Source: an uncultured Lentisphaerota bacterium (lineage in GTDB: Bacteria > Verrucomicrobiota > Lentisphaeria > Oligosphaerales > CAITYL01). From it: a DNA stretch of 64,000 nt. Shown piece by piece: positions 1-8,451 of this stretch. Both the position numbers and the translations under genes were made by a program. The first letter of the stretch is position 1. The number at the start of each line of letters is the position of its first letter. Location: contig CAIXRA010000028.1 of the NCBI GenBank assembly GCA_903921725.1, positions 61,051 to 125,050 of the forward strand. Reading direction: 5' to 3'. The notes beneath the pieces are model-generated. The model was not told the DNA's origin, searched no databases, and worked only from the letters and a program-made list of their open reading frames with translations.

Positions 1-6
1 CGGTGT

Positions 7-2112
7 ATGATCAAGCCGATTGCACCAGATGACGACGGGTGGGACGCGCCGCCTTCCGGCGAGGATGAGATCATCCTCGAGGCGCCGCCGCCGCCCGATG
101 ATGCGCGCGCCGGGGCGTCCGTCCCCATGCCGGACGCGGGGACGGAGGCGTTCTTCGGGCCGGACTCGCCGTTGAAGGCGGCCCATTTCCACGGCGGCCG
201 GAACTACGAGCCGCGGCCGCAGCAGGCGGCGATGGCGCGCGCCGTGGCGCAGGCGCTGACGGAGGGGCGGCACCTGTGCGTCGAGGCGCCGACCGGCGTG
301 GGCAAGACCTTCGCCTACCTAGTTCCCGCGCTCTATTTCTCCTTGCGCCGCGGTCTGCCCACCGTGGTCAGCACGCACACCATCAGCCTCCAGGAACAGA
401 TCATGGAGAAGGACGTCCCCGTGCTGCGGAAGCTGCTGGGGTTCCCCTTCAAGGTGGCGCTGGCCAAGGGGCGCGGGAACTACGTCTGCCTGCGGCGGCT
501 GCACGCGGCGGTCGGGGCGCACCAGGATTACCTGCCGGGCGCGGACCTGCCGGAGCTGGAGCGTGTCTGGGAGTGGTCGAAGGGCACCGCCGACGGCTCG
601 CGCAGCGACCTGGATTTCGAGGTCTCCCACACTGTATGGGAGGCCGTGTACTGCGAGCCCGGGAACTGCCTCAACCAGCAGTGCCCGTTTTACCGCCAGT
701 GTTTCCTGATGAAGGCCCGTTTCCAGCTGCTGGACGCGAACCTGATCGTGGCCAACCACGCGCTGTTCTTTTCCGACATGGCGATGAAACGCGCCGCGGC
801 GGAGGCGGGCGGCGGCGCCGGGGCGGGCACCGCCGGCATTCTGCCGGAATACGGCGCGGTCGTGCTTGACGAGGGGCACACGGTCGAGGACACCTCCGCC
901 ATGCACCTCGGCCTGCGCGTGGCCTCCTACGGCGTGCGCAAGATGCTCCTGCGCCTCTACAACCAGGAGCGCAACCGCGGCCTGCTGCTCGGCTCCTCCC
1001 GCTCCGAAGTCCGCGCGGAGGTCGCCAAGGCGCTGGAGGCCTCCGACCGCCTCTTCTCGCGCATCCTGGAGTGGATGGACGGGCAGAAGGCGAACCCGCC
1101 GGCGTACGACGGCTCCTCGCTCATCCCCGACCTGCTCGGGGATTACCTGGACAATGTGGCGGAGGAGGTCGGCAAGCTCGCCAAGGCGGAGCCGGACGCC
1201 GGCCGCGCGCAGGAGCTGAAGGCGGTCGCCGGCCAGCTCGCCGAATACCGGCTGGGGCTCCACGCCTTCCTCAACCGCACGCTCGACGGGCACGTCTACT
1301 GGATCGAGCGCCACGGGCAGGCCGGCCGCAGCGTCGTGCTCAACGCCGTGCCGGTCGAGATCGCCCCGCGCCTGGAGCGCGAGCTGTTCGCGCAGCCGTT
1401 CACCGTCATCGTCACCAGCGCCACCCTCGCCGTGCGCGGGAAGCTCGACTATTTCCTGAAGCGCGTCGGCGCGTCGAAGGCGGAGACGCTCATGCTCGAC
1501 TCGCCGTTCGACTTCGCGCGCCAGGTCACGCTCTACACGCCGCTCGACATGCCGAAGCCGGACGCCCCCGGGTTCCTGTCCGCGGCCTGCGAAAAAATCC
1601 GGCATTTCCTGCTGGAGACCCGCGGGCACGCCTTCGTGCTGTTCACCAGCTACCGGATGATGCAGGAGGTCGCGGCGGAGCTGGACCACTTCTTCAAGAA
1701 CTCCCGCCTCGAGCTGCTCATGCAGGGGGCCGGTCTGCCGCGGACGCGACTGCTGGAGAAGTTCCGCACCACGCCGAACGCCGTGTTGTTCGGCACGGAC
1801 AGCTTCTGGACCGGCGTGGACGTGCCCGGCGACGCGCTCATCAACGTGATCATCGTCAAGCTGCCGTTCCAGGTCCCGGACCACCCGCTGGTCCTGGCGC
1901 GCTCCGAGGCCGTCGAACGCCGCGGCGGCAGCGCCTTCCGCGACTACGCGCTGCCCGAGGCGATCCTCAAGTTCCGCCAGGGGTTCGGCCGCCTGATCCG
2001 CAGCCGCGACGACCACGGCATCGTCGTCGTCCTCGACAACCGCATCTCCACCACCGGCTACGGCCGCATGTTCCTCGAGTCCCTCCCCGAATGCCGCCGC
2101 ATGGTGTTCTGA
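7..2112 (+). CDS. dinG: DinG-family ATP-dependent DNA helicase
   Basis: 701-aa ORF with Walker A 'EAPTGVGKT', 'VVLDEGHTVED' (DEAH-type), Cys cluster (C..C..C) typical of FeS helicases and C-terminal 'QGFGRLIRSRDDHG'. Confidence 0.9.
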   Translation: MIKPIAPDDDGWDAPPSGEDEIILEAPPPPDDARAGASVPMPDAGTEAFFGPDSPLKAAHFHGGRNYEPRPQQAAMARAVAQALTEGRHLCVEAPTGVGKTFAYLVPALYFSLRRGLPTVVSTHTISLQEQIMEKDVPVLRKLLGFPFKVALAKGRGNYVCLRRLHAAVGAHQDYLPGADLPELERVWEWSKGTADGSRSDLDFEVSHTVWEAVYCEPGNCLNQQCPFYRQCFLMKARFQLLDANLIVANHALFFSDMAMKRAAAEAGGGAGAGTAGILPEYGAVVLDEGHTVEDTSAMHLGLRVASYGVRKMLLRLYNQERNRGLLLGSSRSEVRAEVAKALEASDRLFSRILEWMDGQKANPPAYDGSSLIPDLLGDYLDNVAEEVGKLAKAEPDAGRAQELKAVAGQLAEYRLGLHAFLNRTLDGHVYWIERHGQAGRSVVLNAVPVEIAPRLERELFAQPFTVIVTSATLAVRGKLDYFLKRVGASKAETLMLDSPFDFARQVTLYTPLDMPKPDAPGFLSAACEKIRHFLLETRGHAFVLFTSYRMMQEVAAELDHFFKNSRLELLMQGAGLPRTRLLEKFRTTPNAVLFGTDSFWTGVDVPGDALINVIIVKLPFQVPDHPLVLARSEAVERRGGSAFRDYALPEAILKFRQGFGRLIRSRDDHGIVVVLDNRISTTGYGRMFLESLPECRRMVF

Positions 2113-2138
2113 GCCGGCGGGAGCCGGGGGATGATGCG

Positions 2139-2500
2139 TTTCGAGTTGCCTGTTGCGTGTTGCGCGTTGAACACGAAACACGAAACAGGCAACGAACCCG
2201 CGCCGGGGCGGGACGCCCGGCGGTGCTCCGCTGTTTTGGGAGTACGGCAAGAATGGCCGTGACTAAAGTAGCGCGGTGCTTCAGCCCGCGATTACTGGCA
2301 CCGTCCGGGGGGTGGGATGCGAAAAAAAGCGGACTCCATGCGGCGTTCCCATTCCAAAGGGCCGGCCCCATGCCAACGCATATCGCGGGCTGAAGCACCG
2401 CGTTACTGATGTACCACCGGGCAGGATGCCCGGCGGAAGCGGGCGGGACGCCCACGCTCCCATCCTGCGGCCGCCTGAAGGCGGAACTACAAACGAACCG
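2139..2500. repeat. Intergenic composite of short dispersed/inverted repeats
   Basis: IR 2146-2154 TTGCCTGTT / 2184-2192 AACAGGCAA with CGTGTT-like words between; IR 2272-2292 CGCGGTGCTTCAGCCCGCGAT / exact reverse complement at 2382-2402; then 'CCGGGCAGGATGCCCGGCGG' and 'GCCTGAAGGCGGAACTACAAACG'. Confidence 0.85.
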
Positions 2501-2668
2501 CTCCAACCTATTTCGCGCTCATTTTGTGGTCAACCCGTTCTCCGCGCCTCTGCGTCTCTGCGCGAGAAAAGCGTTTTGCGCGTGCGGTCTTGCTTCAGGA
2601 TCAGGTTCTGGAAGATGAGCCAGCCCATGCCGTTGTCGGCGGTGACGGTGATGGCGGACGGTTCCGGG

Positions 2669-3418
2669 TCACAGCCCGCCGGTAATCTCCAGCGTGGCGC
2701 CGGTGATGTAGGCGGCCTCCGCGGAGGCCAGGAACAGCACGGAGGAGGCGACCTCCTCCGCCTTGCCGAACCGCTTCATCGGCACCATGGCGCGGTAGGC
2801 GGCCGCGGTCTCCGCCGGCAGGTCGGCGATGAAGTCGGTCTCGATGAACCCCGGCGACACGCAGTTGACGGTGATGCCGCGGCGGGCGACTTCCTTGGAA
2901 AGCGAGCGGGTGAAGGCGACCTGGCCGGCCTTTGCCGCCGCGTAGTTGGCCTGCCCCTCGAACCCGAGCTTGCCGGAGGGGGAGGTGATGCTGATGATGC
3001 GGCCGGAGCGGTTGCGCATCATGAGCTGGACAGCGAACTTGGACATGGCGTAGGTGCCGCCCAGGTTCGTGTCGAGCACCTTCTGCCAGTCGTCGCGGGA
3101 GAGCATGCCGACCACGCCGTCGCGGCGGATGCCGGCGTTGTTGACCAGGATGTCGGGCTTCACGCCAGCGGCCTCGATTCCCTTGTAGAAATGCTCCACG
3201 GCGGCGTAGTCGCCGACATCGAAGCGGTGGAGCGTGAGGCGCCCCGCGAATTCCGCGCAGGCGGCCTGGAACGCCGCCGCGGCCGCCTCGTTGCCCGCAT
3301 AGGTGGCGTGGACGGCGGCGCCGGCCTTGAGCAGGGCCAGCGTGATGGCGGCGCCGATGCCGCGCGTGCCTCCGGTTACAATGGCCGTCCGCCCGGTGAA
3401 ATTGAACGTCGTTGTCAT
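2669..3418 (-). CDS. fabG: 3-oxoacyl-[acyl-carrier-protein] reductase (SDR)
   Basis: SDR motifs TGGTRGIG, NNAG, YAAAKAG. Confidence 0.88.
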   Translation of the reverse strand: MTTTFNFTGRTAIVTGGTRGIGAAITLALLKAGAAVHATYAGNEAAAAAFQAACAEFAGRLTLHRFDVGDYAAVEHFYKGIEAAGVKPDILVNNAGIRRDGVVGMLSRDDWQKVLDTNLGGTYAMSKFAVQLMMRNRSGRIISITSPSGKLGFEGQANYAAAKAGQVAFTRSLSKEVARRGITVNCVSPGFIETDFIADLPAETAAAYRAMVPMKRFGKAEEVASSVLFLASAEAAYITGATLEITGGL

Positions 3419-3641
3419 GAAGCCTCGCGGTTCGTTGGCACCGGCGGCGCTCCGTGCTGTTCCGGAAAGGGAAACGCCGCCGCCGGCATGCCGGCTACTA
3501 TAGCCCGGGGGGCGCGGATTTTGAACCGGCCTCCGCGGGAACCGGCAAAACCGTTGAATTGCGCAAAAGGCGCACGAAATTCCAAGCCGGAGGTTTCATG
3601 AAGCCGCGCACAGTGCGGACTCCGCATCCTGCGGCATGGTA

Positions 3642-4733
3642 TCACGCATCATCGGCCGCGGTTCCCTTCCGTGCCTTGCGGGTTCCGCTGACGGGGCCTT
3701 CGTGGAAGAACGACTGCGGCGTGGCGGCCTTTCGGATATTGCGCTCGAACAGTTCCGGCGCGCCCTTTTCCTCCGGCCCGTCCGCGGGATTGACGGTGAT
3801 GACGAGCGGGCGGTGGTCGGAGGCGATGTACCAGTCGGCGAAGCCGGGGATGAAGGTCCGTGCGAGGTCGATTTCCGGCAGCAGTCCGTGGCTGGCGAGT
3901 GCGTAGTCGATGCGGGAATAGTCGTCGGACTCGTCCTGAAGGTGGGTCCAGGCGAGCCCGGCGGCGTCCTGCGGGCGCAGGTCGAAGAGCTGCACCCGTG
4001 GATTGCGGGACCGGCGGCTGTAGAGCGTGGTGAGCGGGGAGCTGTCGGGCGAATCGTTGAAATCGCCCACGACGAGAACATTGGCGCCTGCGTCCTCCGC
4101 GAGGATGCCGGCGACCACATAGCGGAGCTGGCGCGCCTCGTAGCGGCGCATGTCGGTCTGCCCCAGCGGGTCGAACAGCTTGCTCTTCAGGTGCGCGGCG
4201 AGCAGGTGCAGCGTGTAGCCGTTGGGCCACTTGTAGACGACGTGGGCGAAGCCGCGCAGGACGGGCACGGAGCGGCCGTTGAGGTTGTAGCACTGGTTCA
4301 GCTCATGCCGTACTTCGGCGGGCTTGATCTTGGAGAGGATGCCGATGCGGCGTTCGAACTCCTGCTCCTTCTTCCGGCGCGCCGGATCCAGCGCGGGTTC
4401 CACCAGGGAGCGGAACGGATAATCCGCGCCGTTTTTCTTGAGCAGTCCGGCCAGTTCGTCGAGCGCGTCCCGCCCGCTCAGCTCGATGAGTACGGCGATG
4501 TCGGGGTTGAGCTTGCCGAGCATGGCGGCTACCATGGCGCGGGATTCGGGGGATTTGAGCTGCGGCTGCTTCAGCGAGGTGAAGTTGTAGAGGTTGTAGC
4601 TGACGATGCGGACGGGCTGGGGCGCGGCGGGTTTGGCGCCGTCCGCCTCCGCCGCCGGCGCGCGGAGCCCGCCGCCGGAAAGCAGCAGAAGCAGGGGGGC
4701 AAGGATCAGCCGCCGTGGGATGCCTGCGCGCAT
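3642..4733 (-). CDS. Secreted endonuclease/exonuclease/phosphatase-family protein
   Basis: Start set at MRAGIPRRLILAPLLLLLSGGG (signal peptide); motifs 'RIVSYNLYNF', 'VVGDFNDSP', 'SDHRPLVITV'. Confidence 0.85.
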   Translation of the reverse strand: MRAGIPRRLILAPLLLLLSGGGLRAPAAEADGAKPAAPQPVRIVSYNLYNFTSLKQPQLKSPESRAMVAAMLGKLNPDIAVLIELSGRDALDELAGLLKKNGADYPFRSLVEPALDPARRKKEQEFERRIGILSKIKPAEVRHELNQCYNLNGRSVPVLRGFAHVVYKWPNGYTLHLLAAHLKSKLFDPLGQTDMRRYEARQLRYVVAGILAEDAGANVLVVGDFNDSPDSSPLTTLYSRRSRNPRVQLFDLRPQDAAGLAWTHLQDESDDYSRIDYALASHGLLPEIDLARTFIPGFADWYIASDHRPLVITVNPADGPEEKGAPELFERNIRKAATPQSFFHEGPVSGTRKARKGTAADDA

Positions 4734-4815
4734 GTGTTTCCCAATCAAAGACAGGAAGGACGCCTGCCGGAGTTGCAGCGGACGCAGGGACGGGAAAGCG
4801 CCGCGCCGGCGCGGT

Positions 4816-5238
4816 TCATTTCCGCGGTCGTGCCGCGGGTTTCGGGCGCACCACTGGCTTGGGTTTGTCGAGTTCGATGACCGGATTGGCGGCGAACAGC
4901 TCGTCGATCTTGTAGAAACCGCGGAGATCCGGATGGAACAGGTGGACGAGGACGTCGCCGAAATCGGCGATGACCCAGCGGCTTTCCGGCGTGCCGGAGA
5001 GGGTGCGGCACTTGACGCCGTGTTCGGCCAGCCCCTTTTCCAGGTGCTTGGCCAAGGCGCGCAGATGCGGGTCTGACGTGCCGCTGGCGACAAGGTAGAA
5101 GTCGGCGAGGACGGAATTCCTGCGGACATCGTACAGGACGACCTCTTCGGCCTTGGCGTTCTCACAGATCTCGGCGGCGCGCCGGGCAACGGCTTCCGCG
5201 TCGGTCAGTCTCGGCTTGGTTTCCGTGGTTTCCGCCAT
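4816..5238 (-). CDS. rsfS: Ribosomal silencing factor RsfS (Iojap/YbeB)
   Basis: 'VVLYDVRRNSVLADFYLVASGTSDPHLRALAKHLEKGL...WVIADFGDVLVHLFHPDLRGFY'. Confidence 0.92.
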   Translation of the reverse strand: MAETTETKPRLTDAEAVARRAAEICENAKAEEVVLYDVRRNSVLADFYLVASGTSDPHLRALAKHLEKGLAEHGVKCRTLSGTPESRWVIADFGDVLVHLFHPDLRGFYKIDELFAANPVIELDKPKPVVRPKPAARPRK

Positions 5239-5240
5239 GG

Positions 5241-5954
5241 TTACTCCTTCGTGGGCTCGTTGCGGTAGAGCGTGTGCAGTTCAATGTAGCGGATGACGGC
5301 TTCGGGGACAAGCCCGGCGAGCGTTTTCCCGTCGGCGATGAAGGCGCGGACCTCCGAGGAGGAGACGGGCAGCATGGCCGCGTCGAGGACGCTTGCCTGG
5401 AGCTTGTTCGCGTTGCGGTTGCCGAAGCAGTCGGCCAGCTCCGGGGTTTTCGGGTTCGCCACGCCGGGGCGCGGGTAGACAATGAAGTTGAATTGCGCGA
5501 CCAGTTCCTGGGCGCGGTGCCAGGTGTGCAGCTCGGCGAGGCAGTCCATGCCCATCAGGAAGACGATTTCGCGGCCGGGATAGGCGGCGCGCAGCATGTC
5601 GAGCGTGGTGATGGTGTAGGAGGGCTGGTCGTTCTTCTGCAGCTCGATGTCGGAGACGCTGAACTGCGGGAAGGGGCGGACGGCCTCCTCCAGCATCGCC
5701 AGGCGGTCGGCTCCGGGGGCCAGGCCGGCGTGCGGCTTGTGCGGGGGGATGCCGGCGGGGACGAACAGCACCTCGTCGGCCAGCCCCAGGCGCAGGACAT
5801 GTCCGGCGAGCGACAGGTGGCCGTTGTGCACCGGGTTGAAGGAGCCTCCGAACACGGCCACGCGGGAACGCACGGGTTTGGCGGGCAGCATGTCGGGCGC
5901 GGGCAGGGAAGGGGACGGGCGGAGCTTGTTCTGGGGGGCGTGGGTCGTGTTCAT
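5241..5954 (-). CDS. nadD: Nicotinate-nucleotide adenylyltransferase
   Basis: 'VAVFGGSFNPVHNGHL', 'PAGIPPHK', 'SSSEVRAFI'; adjacent to rsfS as is common. Confidence 0.92.
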   Translation of the reverse strand: MNTTHAPQNKLRPSPSLPAPDMLPAKPVRSRVAVFGGSFNPVHNGHLSLAGHVLRLGLADEVLFVPAGIPPHKPHAGLAPGADRLAMLEEAVRPFPQFSVSDIELQKNDQPSYTITTLDMLRAAYPGREIVFLMGMDCLAELHTWHRAQELVAQFNFIVYPRPGVANPKTPELADCFGNRNANKLQASVLDAAMLPVSSSEVRAFIADGKTLAGLVPEAVIRYIELHTLYRNEPTKE

Positions 5955-6135
5955 GTGCGCTTTCTGGCTTTATCCTGACGTTGGGCTAAAATATAGCCTC
6001 TGGAACGGAAATAGTAAGGGGAGGGCGGGAACGTAACATGGAACGCGGAAGGCGGACGGCGGAACGCACGTTGCACGGCCGGGCGCAGGCCCGCCTCCCA
6101 TCAGCCACAAACCCACGGACTACACCCCACAAACC

Positions 6136-7008
6136 ATGCCTCACACCCTGACCATCACGACGCCGGCCAAGATTAACCTCTATCTCGAGATTCTCGGGAG
6201 GCGGCCGGACGGCTACCACGAAATCCGCACGGTTTTCCTGCCGCTGCCGGAATTGACGGACACGCTCGCGCTGGAGCCCGGAGCGCCCGGCATCCGCCTG
6301 GCCTGCGACAACCCGGAGGTGCCGGCGGACGGGCGGAACTTGGTTTGGAAGGCCGCGGAACGGTTTGCGGCGGCGGCCGGGGTTGCGCCGGCGTGGAGCT
6401 TCCGGCTTGAGAAACGGATTCCGGCCTCGGCCGGCCTCGGCGGCGGGAGTTCCGACGCGGCGGTGGCCCTGCGTATTCTCAATACCCTGCACGGCAACGT
6501 ACTGCCGATGGAGGTGCTGCGCGCTCTGGCGGTCCGGCTCGGCGCGGATGTCCCGCTGTTTCTGGATCCGGCCCCCGCCGTGGGTACGGGCATCGGCGAG
6601 CTTTTGCGGCCGCTGCCGCCGGTGCGTCCCCTGCCGCTGGTGCTGGTGAATCCGCTGTTCCCGGTGGCGACGGTGTGGGCGTACCGGAATGCGGGGCTTG
6701 TGCCGCGGCCGCCCGCGCCGCCGTTGGAACCGCTGCTGGCCGCGCTGGCAGACCCCGCCGCGCCGCTGGAGGCGGTGGCGGCCGGCAGCTGCAACGCGCT
6801 GGAACACGCCGTCTGCCGCAAGTTTCCGGTGCTGGCGATTCTCCGGGAGCGGCTGATGGACCTCGGCTGCCTGGCCGCGCATGTCAGCGGCAGCGGCGGC
6901 ACGGTCTACGGCATCTGCCCGCCGGGACGCCAGGAGGAGATCCGGGCCCGCATCGAAACCGGAGCCGGAATGCCGCTGTGGACGTTCGCCACGGTTGCGG
7001 GCGAGTAA
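6136..7008 (+). CDS. ispE: 4-diphosphocytidyl-2-C-methyl-D-erythritol kinase
   Basis: 'TPAKINLYLEILGRRPDGYHEI', 'IPASAGLGGGSSDAAVAL' GHMP kinase motif. Confidence 0.92.
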   Translation: MPHTLTITTPAKINLYLEILGRRPDGYHEIRTVFLPLPELTDTLALEPGAPGIRLACDNPEVPADGRNLVWKAAERFAAAAGVAPAWSFRLEKRIPASAGLGGGSSDAAVALRILNTLHGNVLPMEVLRALAVRLGADVPLFLDPAPAVGTGIGELLRPLPPVRPLPLVLVNPLFPVATVWAYRNAGLVPRPPAPPLEPLLAALADPAAPLEAVAAGSCNALEHAVCRKFPVLAILRERLMDLGCLAAHVSGSGGTVYGICPPGRQEEIRARIETGAGMPLWTFATVAGE

Positions 7009-7095
7009 CGCCATTGCTGAATCCGGCCGCCGGATTTCAGGTTCAAGCAGGACTCCGGCGTTCCGCATCCAAAATCAGAAAACGGAAATCCGCCA

Positions 7096-8394
7096 TCAAT
7101 CCTCGTCCGGCGTGTCCAGCAGGGCATTGACGCCCTTGTAGAAATCACATCCGCCCTGGGCGCGCAGCGTGCAGGGCTGGAGGCCGCTGATGATGCGGTC
7201 GCGGAGCGCATGGAGCCTGACGCGCTGGTCGTACATGATCCGCATGACGTCTCGGACTGCATCCTGGACATGGGCGATGCTCTGGAAGCGCCGGCTGCGC
7301 TGGGGTTCCAGGCATTTGCGGATGACGCCGCCCAGCTCGTCGCGCCCGGGCTTGTACTTGCTCACGGGGATGATTTCGCCGCGCTTCTTCAGCGTCAGCA
7401 TCTTGTCCAGCGGCAGGGTGGGGTCGAAGGGCGGATGGAGGGTGACGGCCTCGTAGAGGGTGCAGCCGTAGCCGTAGATGTCGGAGCGCTCGTCCACCTT
7501 GTCGCCGTCGATGAACTGTTCGGGCGCCATGTGCACCGGGGAGCCGAGGAAGCTGGAGTCGTTGACCCGCCGCGCGTTGTCATAGATGTCGTGGATGCCG
7601 GGCAGGCGTCCCTTGGGGAAACGGATGCGGCCGGTGTCCGGGTCGGAGCTCGGCTTCTCCTCCTCGACCTTGGCGATGCCCCAGTCGATGAGGTAGACCT
7701 CGCCATGCTCGCCGACGAGGATGTTGGCGGGTTTCACATCCTGATGCACGACGCCGCGGGAATGGGCGTAGGCAAGGGCGTCGCCCACCTTGAGGAAGGC
7801 GCTGATCCGCTCGGAGAGTTTGCCGAATTTCCGGGCAATGACGGCGTTCCGCTTGCGGAGGCCGATGATGATGTCAAGGAAAGTGTGCCCGCGCTCCACC
7901 ATCTGCATGGTGAAGAACGGCTGGTTGGAGAGCGGGTCGATGCCGCAGTCGTAGATGGGGACGATGTTCGGGTGCTGGAGCTGCGAGGTGACCTGCGCCT
8001 CGTGGATGAAGCGGCAGACGTCCAGCGGCCGGCTGCCCTCCGGCAGAATCTTCATGGCGACCGGGCGGCAGAGGTGCAGATCGGCCGCGCGGAAGACCCG
8101 CGACATGCCGCCGACACCGATTTCACCGGCGTACACATAGCGCTCCCGTGTAAGCCATTCCCGGAACTGGTCGTTGGAGAAGTTGTCCGTCCCGGAGTCG
8201 GGGGCTGCCGGAGAATCCGCCGCTTTGCCGATGGTGGCTGGCCGCGCCGCCATCTCGCGGTTTTCCTTGCGGTTGGCGCGCCCCAGCATGGAGAGCAGGT
8301 TGTGGAGGTCGGCCTCCGAAACGTGCTCGACGGTTTTTCCGGTCTTTGCCTGTTGGGATTTTTTTGGAGGCCTGCCCATGTTGCGCCCTTCCAT
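7096..8394 (-). CDS. Serine/threonine protein kinase (PknB-like)
   Basis: 'IGVGGMSRVFRAADLHLCRPVAMKIL', 'GVVHQDVKPANILVG', 'LIDWGIAK', 'MAPEQF', 'RSDIYGYGCTLYE'. Confidence 0.9.
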   Translation of the reverse strand: MEGRNMGRPPKKSQQAKTGKTVEHVSEADLHNLLSMLGRANRKENREMAARPATIGKAADSPAAPDSGTDNFSNDQFREWLTRERYVYAGEIGVGGMSRVFRAADLHLCRPVAMKILPEGSRPLDVCRFIHEAQVTSQLQHPNIVPIYDCGIDPLSNQPFFTMQMVERGHTFLDIIIGLRKRNAVIARKFGKLSERISAFLKVGDALAYAHSRGVVHQDVKPANILVGEHGEVYLIDWGIAKVEEEKPSSDPDTGRIRFPKGRLPGIHDIYDNARRVNDSSFLGSPVHMAPEQFIDGDKVDERSDIYGYGCTLYEAVTLHPPFDPTLPLDKMLTLKKRGEIIPVSKYKPGRDELGGVIRKCLEPQRSRRFQSIAHVQDAVRDVMRIMYDQRVRLHALRDRIISGLQPCTLRAQGGCDFYKGVNALLDTPDED

Positions 8395-8451
8395 TCTTGC
8401 CGGCGGCGGCGCCGGTCGTTTCGTCTGGTGAAATCCAGGGTCCGTGAAGCT

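Noticed and set aside
319-2250. 643-aa minus-strand ORF opposite dinG
   Set aside because: Antisense to a helicase with intact motifs; low-complexity Arg/Gln/Ala-rich translation.
7020-7036. Palindrome AATCCGGCCGCCGGATT as a terminator between ispE and the kinase gene
   Set aside because: Loop would be too small and no T tract follows; may be chance or a weak bidirectional signal.
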